DNA of 46,153 nucleotides from Paracoccaceae bacterium (GTDB lineage: Bacteria > Pseudomonadota > Alphaproteobacteria > Rhodobacterales > Rhodobacteraceae): assembly GCA_011389685.1 (NCBI GenBank), contig JAABTV010000027.1, positions 1 through 46,153 on the forward strand, read 5' to 3'. A program made the position numbers and the translations under genes. Position 1 is the first letter of the stretch; every line of letters starts with the position of its first letter. The notes beneath the pieces are model-generated. The model made no database searches. It saw nothing but the letters and a program-made list of their open reading frames with translations, and was not told where the DNA came from. Shown here piece after piece: positions 39,396 through 46,153 of this stretch.

Positions 39396-40133
39396 ATGAA
39401 CCTCAACGCGCTGTGGGAATATGCCAACCCTCTGAAATTCATGCGCACGACCGAGCGGGTTCTGCCCTATGTCGCCGTTGCGGCGGTGGTCTGCCTCGTG
39501 GTCGGGCTGGTCTGGGGATTCTTCTTCACGCCGGACGATTACCGGCAGGGATCGACCGTCAAGATCTTCTATATCCACGTGCCGAGCGCGATGATGGCGA
39601 TCAATATCTGGGCGATGATGCTGATCACCTCGCTGGTCTGGATCGTGCGCCGCCACCATGTGAGCGCGCTGGCCGCACGGGCCGCCGCACCGGTCGGCGC
39701 GGTGATGACGCTGATCGCGCTGGCCACCGGCGCGATCTGGGGCCAGCCGATGTGGGGCACCTGGTGGGCCTGGGACCCGCGGCTGACCTCGTTCCTGATC
39801 CTGTTCCTGTTCTATCTCGGTTACATCGCGCTCTGGGAGGCGATCGAGAATGACGACACCGCCGCCGACCTGACCGCGGTGCTGTGCCTGGTCGGGTCGG
39901 TCTTTGCGCTCCTGAGCCGCTATGCGGTGAATTTCTGGAACCAGGGCCTGCACCAGGGCGCGTCGCTCAGCCTCGACAAGCAGGAGAACGTGGCCGATGT
40001 CTTCTGGTATCCGGCGCTGGTCTCGATCGCGGGGTTCGTCCTTCTGTTCATCGCGCTTGTGATCATCCGCACCAACACCGAAATCCGGGCGCGCCGGATG
40101 CGCGCCCTGCTGGCGCGGGAGCGGCTGGGATGA
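39396..40133 (+). CDS. ccmC: Haem transporter permease CcmC
   Basis: 245 residues, six membrane helices. The tryptophan-rich WWD haem-handling motif reads WGQPMWGTWWAWDPRLTS, and conserved periplasmic histidines lie in FYIHVPSAMM and QGLHQGAS. It presents haem to CcmE in the periplasm. It equals helC of R. capsulatus. The 142-base gap before it is the only sizeable break in the ccm run. Its stop overlaps the ccmD start. Confidence 0.96.
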   Translation: MNLNALWEYANPLKFMRTTERVLPYVAVAAVVCLVVGLVWGFFFTPDDYRQGSTVKIFYIHVPSAMMAINIWAMMLITSLVWIVRRHHVSALAARAAAPVGAVMTLIALATGAIWGQPMWGTWWAWDPRLTSFLILFLFYLGYIALWEAIENDDTAADLTAVLCLVGSVFALLSRYAVNFWNQGLHQGASLSLDKQENVADVFWYPALVSIAGFVLLFIALVIIRTNTEIRARRMRALLARERLG

Positions 40134-40297
40134 TGCCGGAGTTGGGAAAATATGCCGAGGCCGTGCTATCGTCCTACGCGGTGTCGCTTCTGCTGATCTT
40201 GGCGCTGGTGGTGCTCTCGATCCGCCGGTCGCGCAAGGTGAAAGCCGAACTGGACGAGATCGAAACGCGCAGGAGGAAGAACCATGGCCAGGGTTAG
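40130..40297 (+). CDS. ccmD: Haem exporter subunit CcmD
   Basis: 55 residues: MMPELGKYAEAVLSSYAVSLL, one membrane helix and a charged cytoplasmic tail (RRSRKVKAELDEIETRRRK). The start overlaps the ccmC stop (ATGA), with an alternative ATG three bases on. It overlaps ccmG by 14 bases. Small size, topology and position between ccmC and ccmG define it. Confidence 0.93.
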   Translation: MMPELGKYAEAVLSSYAVSLLLILALVVLSIRRSRKVKAELDEIETRRRKNHGQG

Positions 40298-40829
40298 ACC
40301 GATGATGCTTGCCCCGCCGCTTGTCTTTGCGGCGCTGGCGGCGCTGTTCTTCTTCGGCATGTTGCGCGACAACCCCGACGAATTGCCCTCACAGCGGATC
40401 GGCAAGCCGGTGCCGGCGGTCGAACTCGTGCAACTGGGCGAGACGCCGCTTCTGACCGACGCGGTGCTCAAGTCGCCGGGGGTGAAGCTGGTCAATTTCT
40501 GGGGCACATGGTGCGTCGCCTGCCGGGCTGAGCATCCGACGCTGCTGTGGATGCGCGACAATCTCGACGTGCCGCTGCACGGGATCAATTTCGACGACAC
40601 CACCGAACGCGCGCTGGCCTATCTCGAACGCGACGGCAACCCGTTCTCGCATCTGGGCGAGGCGCGGAGCGCGCGCACCAAGATGGACTGGGGCGTCTAT
40701 GGCGCGCCCGAAACCTTCATCATCGACGCCAACGGCATCGTGACGATGCGCTTTGCCGGGCCGATCACGCGGCGGGTGCTGAACGAAACCATCCTGCCCG
40801 CGATCGAGAAGGCGAAGGCGGGCGGCTGA
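40284..40829 (+). CDS. ccmG: Thiol:disulfide interchange protein CcmG (DsbE)
   Basis: 181 residues. An N-terminal membrane anchor (about 7-26), then a periplasmic thioredoxin fold with active site WGTWCVACRAEHP (C77, C80) and the CcmG-type GINFDDTTERALAYLERDGNPF and GVYGAPETFIIDANG loop. It reduces apocytochrome/CcmH disulfides before haem attachment. It equals helX in R. capsulatus. ccmE, ccmF and ccmH are not in the window. Confidence 0.95.
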   Translation: MARVRPMMLAPPLVFAALAALFFFGMLRDNPDELPSQRIGKPVPAVELVQLGETPLLTDAVLKSPGVKLVNFWGTWCVACRAEHPTLLWMRDNLDVPLHGINFDDTTERALAYLERDGNPFSHLGEARSARTKMDWGVYGAPETFIIDANGIVTMRFAGPITRRVLNETILPAIEKAKAGG

Positions 40830-40837
40830 CACCTGTG

Positions 40838-40863
40838 GGGCCGCGCCTATTGCGGCGCGGCCC
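40838..40863. terminator. Two-way terminator between ccmG and ornithine cyclodeaminase
   Basis: GGGCCGCGCC (40838-40847) and GGCGCGGCCC (40854-40863) form a perfect 10-bp stem with a 6-base loop. It begins nine bases after the ccmG stop and overlaps the last codons of the opposing gene. No U-tract. Confidence 0.6.
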
Positions 40864-41905
40864 GACGCAGCATCCCATAGAGGTCGCGCGGATCGTCCGG
40901 GTCGGCCAGAAGGTCGAGCGGGCTGTAAAACCCCGTGTCGGTAACGGCATCGCGCAGGAACCGCAGCGCGCTGAAATCCTCGATCGCGAACCCCACCGAG
41001 TCAAACAGCGTGATCGCCTGCGCATCGCGCCGCCCCGGGGCCGCGCCGGTGATCACCTGCCAAAGCTCCGTCACCGGGTGATCCGGCGCCATCTGCTGAA
41101 TCTCGCCCTCGATGCGGGTCTGTTCGGGATATTCGACGAAGATCTCGCTGCGATGCAGGATCGCCGGGGCCAGTTCGGTCTTGCCCGGGCAATCGCCGCC
41201 GATCGCGTTGATATGCACGCCGCTGCCGACCATGTTGTCGGTCAGGATGGTGGCATATTGCTTGTCGGCGGTGCAGGTGGTGATGATCTCGGCCCCCTCC
41301 ATGCTCTCTTCGGCACTCGCGCATTCCACGACCTTCAACCCCATGCCCCCAAGGTTGCGCGCCGCCTTTTGCGTGGCCTTGGGGTCAATATCGTAAAGCC
41401 GCACCGTGTCGATGCCGCAAATCGCCTTCATCGCGAGGCTCTGGAATTCGGCCTGCGCGCCGTTGCCGATCATCGCCATCACCCGCGCGCCGCGCGGCGC
41501 GAGGTATTTCGCCGCCATTGCCGAGGTCGCCGCCGTGCGCAGTGCCGTCAGGAGCGTCATCTCGCATAGAAGCACCGGATAGCCGGTATAAACATCCGCC
41601 AGCAGGCCGAAGGCGGTCACCGTCTGCAACCCTTCGCTGGTGTTCTTGGGGTGGCCGTTCACATATTTGAACCCATAGGCTTCGCCGTCGCTGGTCGGCA
41701 TCAACTCGATCACGCCGACATCCGAATGGCTCGCCACGCGCGGGGATTTGTCGAATTTTTCCCAGCGGCGGAAATCGACCTCGATGTAACCGGCCAGCCC
41801 GCGCAACGTCTCCTCGATCCCCAGATGATGCACAAGCCGCATCATGTGATCGACCGAAACAAAGGGAACCAACGCCTTGTCAGAGGGTTGCGTCACGATC
41901 TTCAT
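40847..41905 (-). CDS. Ornithine cyclodeaminase
   Basis: 352 residues. It turns ornithine into proline and ammonia with bound NAD. A Rossmann region reads ARVMAMIGNGAQAEFQSLAMKAI. EMTLLTALRTAATSAMAAKYLA, GYIEVDFRRWEKFDKSPR and INAIGGDCPGKTEL hold substrate-site residues of the family. The ATG overlaps the arginase stop (ATGA, 41902-41905), which places it as the second step of arginine to ornithine to proline. The relatives alanine dehydrogenase and mu-crystallin are less likely given this context. Confidence 0.93.
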   Translation of the reverse strand: MKIVTQPSDKALVPFVSVDHMMRLVHHLGIEETLRGLAGYIEVDFRRWEKFDKSPRVASHSDVGVIELMPTSDGEAYGFKYVNGHPKNTSEGLQTVTAFGLLADVYTGYPVLLCEMTLLTALRTAATSAMAAKYLAPRGARVMAMIGNGAQAEFQSLAMKAICGIDTVRLYDIDPKATQKAARNLGGMGLKVVECASAEESMEGAEIITTCTADKQYATILTDNMVGSGVHINAIGGDCPGKTELAPAILHRSEIFVEYPEQTRIEGEIQQMAPDHPVTELWQVITGAAPGRRDAQAITLFDSVGFAIEDFSALRFLRDAVTDTGFYSPLDLLADPDDPRDLYGMLRRAAPQ

Positions 41906-42828
41906 CCTTTTGCATAGGTCGGGCGGTCGAATACCTGCCGCCCCAGCGCCGAGGCGGCGAGATCGACCATCACCTGCGCGCTGCGCCCGCGCTCGTCGAG
42001 GAACGGGTTGAGTTCGACGAGGTCGAGCGAGCTCATCAAGCCGCTGTCATGGATCATTTCCATCACCAGATGCGCCTCGCGGAAACTGGCGCCGCCCGGC
42101 ACCGTGGTGCCCACCGCCGGCGCGATGCCGGGGTCGAGGAAATCCACGTCGAGCGACACATGCAGCGCGCCGCCCGCCTCCGCCACCCGGTCGAGGAACC
42201 CCGCCAGCGGCCGGGCGATGCCATGCTCGTCGATGCTGCGCATGTCATGGCAGCGGATGTGCGACGCCGTCAACGCGCGCCGCTCGGCCCCGTCGACCGA
42301 GCGCAGCCCGATGATACAGATATTCTCCTCGGGGATTGCCGCGGGCAGCGGCGGAAAGCCGTCGAACCCGGGCCGCCCGGTGACATAGGCGAGCGGCGTG
42401 CCGTGCAGGTTGCCGCTCTGCGTGGTTTCGGGCGTGTGGAAATCCGAATGCGCATCGAGCCACAGCACGAATTGCGGCCGTCCGGCCTCGGCGGCATGTG
42501 CCGCCACCCCCGCCACGCTGCCCAGCGACAGCGCGTGATCGCCGCCCATGAAGATCGGCAGGCCCGCCGCCATCGCCTCGCGCGCCGCAGCGATCAGCGC
42601 GCTGGTCCAGCCGATCACCGCGTTGGGCCGGAACACCTGCCCGCCGGCGCGGTCGGGCTCATGCGGGGCAGGGGCCATGTTGCCCCGGTCCGTGACCCGG
42701 TGGCCGAGCAATTCCAGCTCGTCCCCGAGACCCGCGATGCGATAGGCATCCGGCCCCATCAGGCAGCCCTGCCGCGCCTTGCCGCAATCCATCGGCACCC
42801 CGATCAGTTGAATGTCCTGCTGCTCCAT
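41902..42828 (-). CDS. Arginase
   Basis: 308 residues from the ATG at 42828 (AGAGGA upstream); the open frame to 43182 is a shadow. It splits arginine into ornithine and urea with a two-Mn centre. Ligands are visible: H98 in GGDHALSLGS, D125/H127/D129 in DAHSDFHTPE, D227/D229 in SLDVDFLDPG. SGNLHGTPLAYVTG is the substrate-side loop. It is first in a two-gene operon with ornithine cyclodeaminase and divergent from an Lrp-type regulator. Confidence 0.94.
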   Translation of the reverse strand: MEQQDIQLIGVPMDCGKARQGCLMGPDAYRIAGLGDELELLGHRVTDRGNMAPAPHEPDRAGGQVFRPNAVIGWTSALIAAAREAMAAGLPIFMGGDHALSLGSVAGVAAHAAEAGRPQFVLWLDAHSDFHTPETTQSGNLHGTPLAYVTGRPGFDGFPPLPAAIPEENICIIGLRSVDGAERRALTASHIRCHDMRSIDEHGIARPLAGFLDRVAEAGGALHVSLDVDFLDPGIAPAVGTTVPGGASFREAHLVMEMIHDSGLMSSLDLVELNPFLDERGRSAQVMVDLAASALGRQVFDRPTYAKG

Positions 42829-42855
42829 GTCGATCCTCTTTCCTCGCTTTCGGGC

Positions 42856-42919
42856 AATATTTCTCCGATACGGGGATTGATCCAGCGGGCGAATGGGCCA
42901 ATATGGCGTCGGAATATTC
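42856..42919. promoter_or_regulatory. AT-rich half-site cluster between arginase and the Lrp-type gene
   Basis: Three short AT cores occur in otherwise GC-rich DNA: CAATATTT (from 42855), CCAATATGG (from 42898) and the 8-bp palindrome GAATATTC (42912-42919). All lie within the 115-base divergent promoter region and could be binding points for the Lrp-type regulator. Confidence 0.35.
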
Positions 42920-42943
42920 GAAACGAAGGCAGAACTGCTCGAA

Positions 42944-43375
42944 ATGGACGATACTGACCGGAAACTCATCTCGGCCCTGCGCCACGACGCGCGCGCCTCG
43001 CTTTCCGATCTGGCGCTGCTTCTGGGGGTGTCGCGCACCACCGTGCGCGCGCGGATCGAACGGCTCCGGCGCGCGGGCGAGATCATCGGTTTCACCGTGG
43101 TCCTGAAGGAGGACGCGCTCGCCGACCCGGTGCGCGGGCTGATGATGATCGGGATCGAAGGGCGCGGCGCCGACCGGATCATCCGTCAGCTTTCGGGGCT
43201 TCCGTCGGTGCGGGGGGTGCACAGCACCAATGGCCGCTGGGACGTGATCGCCGAGATCGGCACCGCGACGCTGGAAGAATTCGACGAGGTTCTGGCCCGC
43301 ATCCGCCGGTTCGACGGGGTGGCGACCAGCGAAACCTCGCTCCTGCTCTCGACCCGCAAATCGGCGCGCGGCTGA
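42944..43375 (+). CDS. Lrp/AsnC-family transcriptional regulator
   Basis: 143 residues from MDDTDRKLISALRHDARAS; the frame opens at 42893. The helix-turn-helix lies at about 5-50 (LSDLALLLGVSRTTVRARIERLRRAGEIIGF), and the C-terminal RAM ligand domain follows (GVHSTNGRWDVIAEIGTATLEEFDEVLARIR). It is divergent from arginase-ornithine cyclodeaminase, so it is the probable arginine- or ornithine-responsive regulator of that operon and of itself. That link is inferred from position. Confidence 0.92.
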   Translation: MDDTDRKLISALRHDARASLSDLALLLGVSRTTVRARIERLRRAGEIIGFTVVLKEDALADPVRGLMMIGIEGRGADRIIRQLSGLPSVRGVHSTNGRWDVIAEIGTATLEEFDEVLARIRRFDGVATSETSLLLSTRKSARG

Positions 43376-43385
43376 TCGCCCAAGT

Positions 43386-43856
43386 TCAGACCCGGCTGCG
43401 CGCCGCCAACAACCACAGCACCATGAGAGCGAACGAGATCACCGCGTTCCAGCTTGCCATCGACAGGCTCAGCATCTCCCACGGCACCTCGTCGCACATC
43501 ACCACGCCGGTGGGCGCATCGACGCTCAACAGGTCCGCCCCCGACAGCCCGCCAAGCCCGCCACCGCCCGAGCAACTGGCCGGTCCCTCCCACCAGCCGC
43601 GCTCGACCCCGGTGTGATAGACGCCGATCCCGCCCGTGGTGCCCGCCGCCAGCGCGCCCAGCAGGGGCAGACCCCGCCCCGCCACCATCAGCGCCAGAAG
43701 GCCGATGACCACCGCCGCCACATGCGGATAGCGCTGCCAGTAGCACAGCTTGCAGGGCGCCATCTCGCCCACATACTGGAACATGAGCGCGCCGATCAGC
43801 ATCGCCGCCGAACCCCCGGCGGCCAGGATGATCAATGTCGGTCGGTTGAGCGTCAT
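43386..43856 (-). CDS. DsbB-family disulfide bond formation protein
   Basis: 156 residues, four membrane helices. The first redox pair is in CKLCYWQR (C35, C38), and the second pair is C95 (ASCSGG) and C121 (VMCDEVPW). DsbB passes electrons from DsbA to ubiquinone. The C95-C121 spacing fits the second periplasmic loop. The start overlaps the stop of the yqaA-type gene (ATGA, 43853-43856). Confidence 0.92.
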   Translation of the reverse strand: MTLNRPTLIILAAGGSAAMLIGALMFQYVGEMAPCKLCYWQRYPHVAAVVIGLLALMVAGRGLPLLGALAAGTTGGIGVYHTGVERGWWEGPASCSGGGGLGGLSGADLLSVDAPTGVVMCDEVPWEMLSLSMASWNAVISFALMVLWLLAARSRV

Positions 43857-44431
43857 AGGTATTGCACCGCGTAAAAGCCAGCCAGCAGAATGATCACGAA
43901 CAGCGCGAACATCAAGCCCAGCCGCCGCTCGATGAAATCACGGATCGGCGCGCCATATTTCCACAGCAAGACCGCGACGATGAAGAACCGCAGCCCCCGC
44001 GCGAGGATCGAGGTGGCGATGAACGTGCCCAGCGGCATCGCCGTCCAGCCCGACATGATGGTGATCACCTTGAAGGGAAAGGGCGTCATCCCCGCCGTCA
44101 GCACCGCCCAGAAGCCGAAATCGTTGAACCGGATGTTGAACGCTTCCATCGCCTCGCCCTTGCCCATCGCGGACAGGATCGGCTGGCCGATCTGCTCATA
44201 GGCGAAAAACCCGATCGCATAGCCCAGCATCCCGCCCAGAACCGAGGCCAGCAATGCCACCCCCGCGATCAGGAAGGCGCGGCTGGGGCGGGCAAGGATC
44301 ATCGGGATCATCAACACGTCGGGCGGAATCGGAAAGACCGAGCTTTCGATGAACGCCACCGCCGCCAGCGCCCAGAGCGCGCGCGGATGATCGGCCAGCC
44401 GCATAGTCCAGTCGTAAAGCCCGCGTATCAT
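43853..44431 (-). CDS. YqaA/DedA-type (SNARE-associated) membrane protein
   Basis: 192 residues from MIRGLYDWTMRLADHPRALW; the frame opens at 44554. About five hydrophobic segments. The DedA-like core has FIESSVFPIPPDVLMIPMIL, a Gly-rich GGMLGYAIGFFAYEQIG and the re-entrant FWAVLTAGMTPFPFKVITIMSGW with conserved Pro and Lys. DedA relatives are tied to lipid-carrier flipping and membrane homeostasis; the role of this subgroup is less clear. It is cotranslated with dsbB. Confidence 0.9.
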   Translation of the reverse strand: MIRGLYDWTMRLADHPRALWALAAVAFIESSVFPIPPDVLMIPMILARPSRAFLIAGVALLASVLGGMLGYAIGFFAYEQIGQPILSAMGKGEAMEAFNIRFNDFGFWAVLTAGMTPFPFKVITIMSGWTAMPLGTFIATSILARGLRFFIVAVLLWKYGAPIRDFIERRLGLMFALFVIILLAGFYAVQYL

Positions 44432-44556
44432 CCCGGCCCCTTGCCCCGTCTTTCCATCCCGCCCCGCATTTAGCCCCACATTTAGCACTGGCGCCAATCC
44501 TCTATCGCCTGCAAACTGCGTGCAAAAATCGACCCGGAACAGGAGCGGAGGCATCC

Positions 44557-45810
44557 ATGACGGTTCTCATCGCAGGCGCAGGTATCGGCGGGCTTACACT
44601 GGGGCTGAGCCTGCATCAACTGGGCATTGCGTTTCGCATCTTCGAGGCGGTGCAGGAGATCCGCCCGCTCGGGGTCGGCATCAATGTGCAACCCCACGCC
44701 ATCCGCGAGCTTTACGAGATGGGCTTGCAGGACGCGCTCGACGCCGATGGCCTCAGAACCGAGGAGGTCGCCTATTTCTCGGCCCAGGGCGGGCGCATCT
44801 GGTCCGAGCCGCGCGGCCGGTTCGCGGGCTACAACTGGCCGCAATACTCGATCCATCGCGGCAAGATGCAGATGCTGCTCCTGCGCGCGCTCCGGGAACG
44901 CGCCGGCCCCGACGTGATCGAACACGGCGCCGCGGTCATCGACTGGCGCGACACCGACGAGGGGGTCGAGATCACGCTTGGCGACCGCACTACCGGGGCG
45001 CGGACCGGCACCGCCGAGGGCCGCCTTTTCGTCGCCGCCGACGGGATCAATTCGTGCGCCCGGGCAAAGCTTTATCCCGACGAGGGCCCGGCCCGTTGGG
45101 GCGGGGTGATGATGTGGCGCGGTATGACGCGCGGGCCGACATTCCTCACCGGGCGCTCGATGGCGATGGCCGGGCGCAAGGCGTGCAAGTTCGTCTGCTA
45201 CCCGATCGAGGATTACGGCGACGGCACCTGCCTGATCAACTGGATCGCCGACCGGATGATGCCCGGGGATTACCAGTGGCGCGAACAGGACTGGAACCGC
45301 GACGGCGATCTTGCCGATTTCGCCCCCGCCTTCGCAGACTGGTCGTTCGACTGGCTGGATATCCCGAAGGTCATCGCCGGGGCCGAGCATGTCTTCGAAT
45401 ACCCGATGGTCGATCGCAACCCGCTTCCGGCCTGGACGCATGGCCGCATGACGCTTCTGGGCGATGCCGCCCACGCGATGTATCCGATCGGCTCCAACGG
45501 CGCGAGCCAGGCCATTCTCGACGCCCGCATCCTTGCGCGCGAGCTGCGCGACATCGGCCTGACCCGCGACGCGCTGCAAAGCTACGACACCATCCGCCGC
45601 GAGACCGTGAACGCGCTGATCCTCGCCAATCGCGGCGACGGCCCCGACAAGGTGCTCGACGTGGTGGCCGAGCGCGCGCCTGACGGTTTCGATGACATTT
45701 CCGAGGTGATGAGCCGGGACGAGCTGGAAACGGTCGCCGGCGCCTACAAGAAGATGGCCGGCATGGACATCGACACGCTGAACCGGCGCGGCCCGCTGGT
45801 TCCGACCTGA
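44557..45810 (+). CDS. FAD-dependent monooxygenase (aromatic hydroxylase/PhzS-like)
   Basis: 417 residues. The dinucleotide fold GAGIGG (7-12) is followed by LGLSLHQLG. A second FAD site is GDAAHAMYPIGSNGASQAILDA (G302, D303). The pattern fits group A flavoprotein monooxygenases, which use NAD(P)H and O2 to hydroxylate aromatic or heterocyclic substrates. Closest in look are the flavin-dependent oxidoreductases related to PhzS. There is no signal peptide. The substrate is unknown and there are no pathway neighbours. GGAGG precedes the ATG. Confidence 0.88.
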   Translation: MTVLIAGAGIGGLTLGLSLHQLGIAFRIFEAVQEIRPLGVGINVQPHAIRELYEMGLQDALDADGLRTEEVAYFSAQGGRIWSEPRGRFAGYNWPQYSIHRGKMQMLLLRALRERAGPDVIEHGAAVIDWRDTDEGVEITLGDRTTGARTGTAEGRLFVAADGINSCARAKLYPDEGPARWGGVMMWRGMTRGPTFLTGRSMAMAGRKACKFVCYPIEDYGDGTCLINWIADRMMPGDYQWREQDWNRDGDLADFAPAFADWSFDWLDIPKVIAGAEHVFEYPMVDRNPLPAWTHGRMTLLGDAAHAMYPIGSNGASQAILDARILARELRDIGLTRDALQSYDTIRRETVNALILANRGDGPDKVLDVVAERAPDGFDDISEVMSRDELETVAGAYKKMAGMDIDTLNRRGPLVPT

Positions 45811-45868
45811 AATGCGCGTCTTTTTGCCCTTTTCAACATCCTTGTTGTCGCGGTAAACGGGACACAGG

Positions 45869-45954
45869 GCCCAAGTGGCGGAATGGTAGACGCAGGGGAT
45901 TCAAAATCCCCCGCCTTCACGGGCGTGAGAGTTCGAATCTCTCCTTGGGCACCA
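45869..45954 (+). tRNA. tRNA-Leu (anticodon CAA)
   Basis: 86 bases with an encoded CCA end. The acceptor stem is GCCCAAG/CTTGGGC. The anticodon arm is GGGGA-TTCAAAA-TCCCC, giving CAA, which reads UUG. The long variable arm (CGCCTTCACGGGCG) is as expected for leucine, and the T-loop is TTCGAAT. Confidence 0.96.
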
Positions 45955-45958
45955 CCAC

Positions 45959-45996
45959 CCGGCATGGCGAATCAAGTGATTCGTGCGCCGGTTTTT
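45959..45996 (+). terminator. Intrinsic terminator of tRNA-Leu
   Basis: CCGGC (45959-45963) pairs with GCCGG (45987-45991), and CGAATCA pairs with TGATTCG inside. TTTTT follows at 45992-45996. It begins four bases after the CCA end. Confidence 0.85.
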
Positions 45997-46093
45997 CGTG
46001 ATCATTTTGAATTCGTGTTCAATTGTCGGAAAATCCGACCATTGATGCGCCGATTATGGCGCGCCCGACCGGGAAAGGCGAAAAAGTTAACCC

Positions 46094-46153
46094 ATGTTCG
46101 ACCTTTTTGCCGGATGGGGATTGTCCCGGATCCCGAAACATTTCCCCTTCGAA
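46094..46153 (+). CDS. Possible start of a further gene, cut by the window edge
   Basis: An ATG opens 20 codons (MFDLFAGWGLSRIPKHFPFE) that stay open to the last base. There is no good ribosome site (AAAGG lies ~16 bases upstream), and an inverted repeat GGC-AAAAAG/CTTTTT-GCC surrounds the start. I do not recognise the peptide. It may equally be non-coding; the rest of 45997-46093 shows nothing else. Confidence 0.25.
   Translation, partial: MFDLFAGWGLSRIPKHFPFE

Overview
The window is a GC-rich chromosomal segment from an alphaproteobacterium, most likely a Rhodobacterales (Roseobacter-group) species. The evidence is a CckA hybrid kinase, a recA promoter with the alphaproteobacterial GAAC-N7-GAAC LexA box, a double-length dCTP deaminase, the secDF-ccm (hel) linkage known from Rhodobacter, and the yceD-rpmF-plsX-fabH-ihfA-merR run. 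Nearly all of it is dense housekeeping DNA. I see no insertion sequence, prophage, CRISPR array or rRNA. Two tRNA genes are present: Pro-GGG and Leu-CAA.

Layout. 1-184: C-terminal tail of a secreted RTX-type protein. 357-5404 (minus): cckA, rsmB and guaB. 5623-7060: a divergent cytochrome P460 / cytochrome c pair. 7087-10363 (minus): a cupin, an orphan corrinoid-reductive-activator (ASKHA/2Fe-2S) protein and a sulfotransferase. 10554-14760 (plus): recA, alaS and a DUF1330 gene. 14848-16668 (minus): typA. 16815-22430 (plus): argS, a SPOR protein, nagZ, scpA, scpB and a small basic protein. 22578-23657 (minus): dCTP deaminase, then tRNA-Pro. 23911-28620 (minus): the merR, ihfA, fabH, plsX, rpmF, yceD operon, listed in coordinate order and transcribed in reverse. 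28702-31885 (plus): bamE, an olsB-like gene and an ABC-F ATPase. 31943-33235 (minus): serS. 33777-40829 (plus): yajC-secD-secF, a TauE/SafE permease, an Mth938-like gene and ccmABCDG. 40847-42828 (minus): ornithine cyclodeaminase and arginase, divergent from an Lrp/AsnC regulator. 43386-44431 (minus): dsbB and a yqaA-type membrane gene. 44557-45810 (plus): a flavin monooxygenase, followed by tRNA-Leu.

How the genes fit together. Several themes recur: cell-envelope and export functions (yajC/secDF, bamE, SPOR, nagZ, plsX/fabH, olsB), cytochrome c and thiol chemistry (ccmABCDG, dsbB, two c-type haem proteins), translation (alaS, argS, serS, rpmF, typA, rsmB, tRNAs), chromosome maintenance (recA, scpAB, ihfA), and a compact arginine-to-proline catabolic module with its probable regulator.

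The most interesting non-coding signals are these. A perfect CtrA-type site (TTAA-N7-TTAA) and a perfect DnaA box lie within 60 bp upstream of cckA, which suggests that the master kinase of the CtrA phosphorelay is itself under cell-cycle control. recA has a perfect LexA box and a second imperfect one. A 541-bp gene-free interval between serS and yajC carries REP-like palindromes. The most interesting proteins are the orphan corrinoid activator with a poly-arginine tail and the cytochrome c with an unrecognised four-cysteine C-terminal domain. I found no clearly new multi-gene system; the candidates are listed with that caution.
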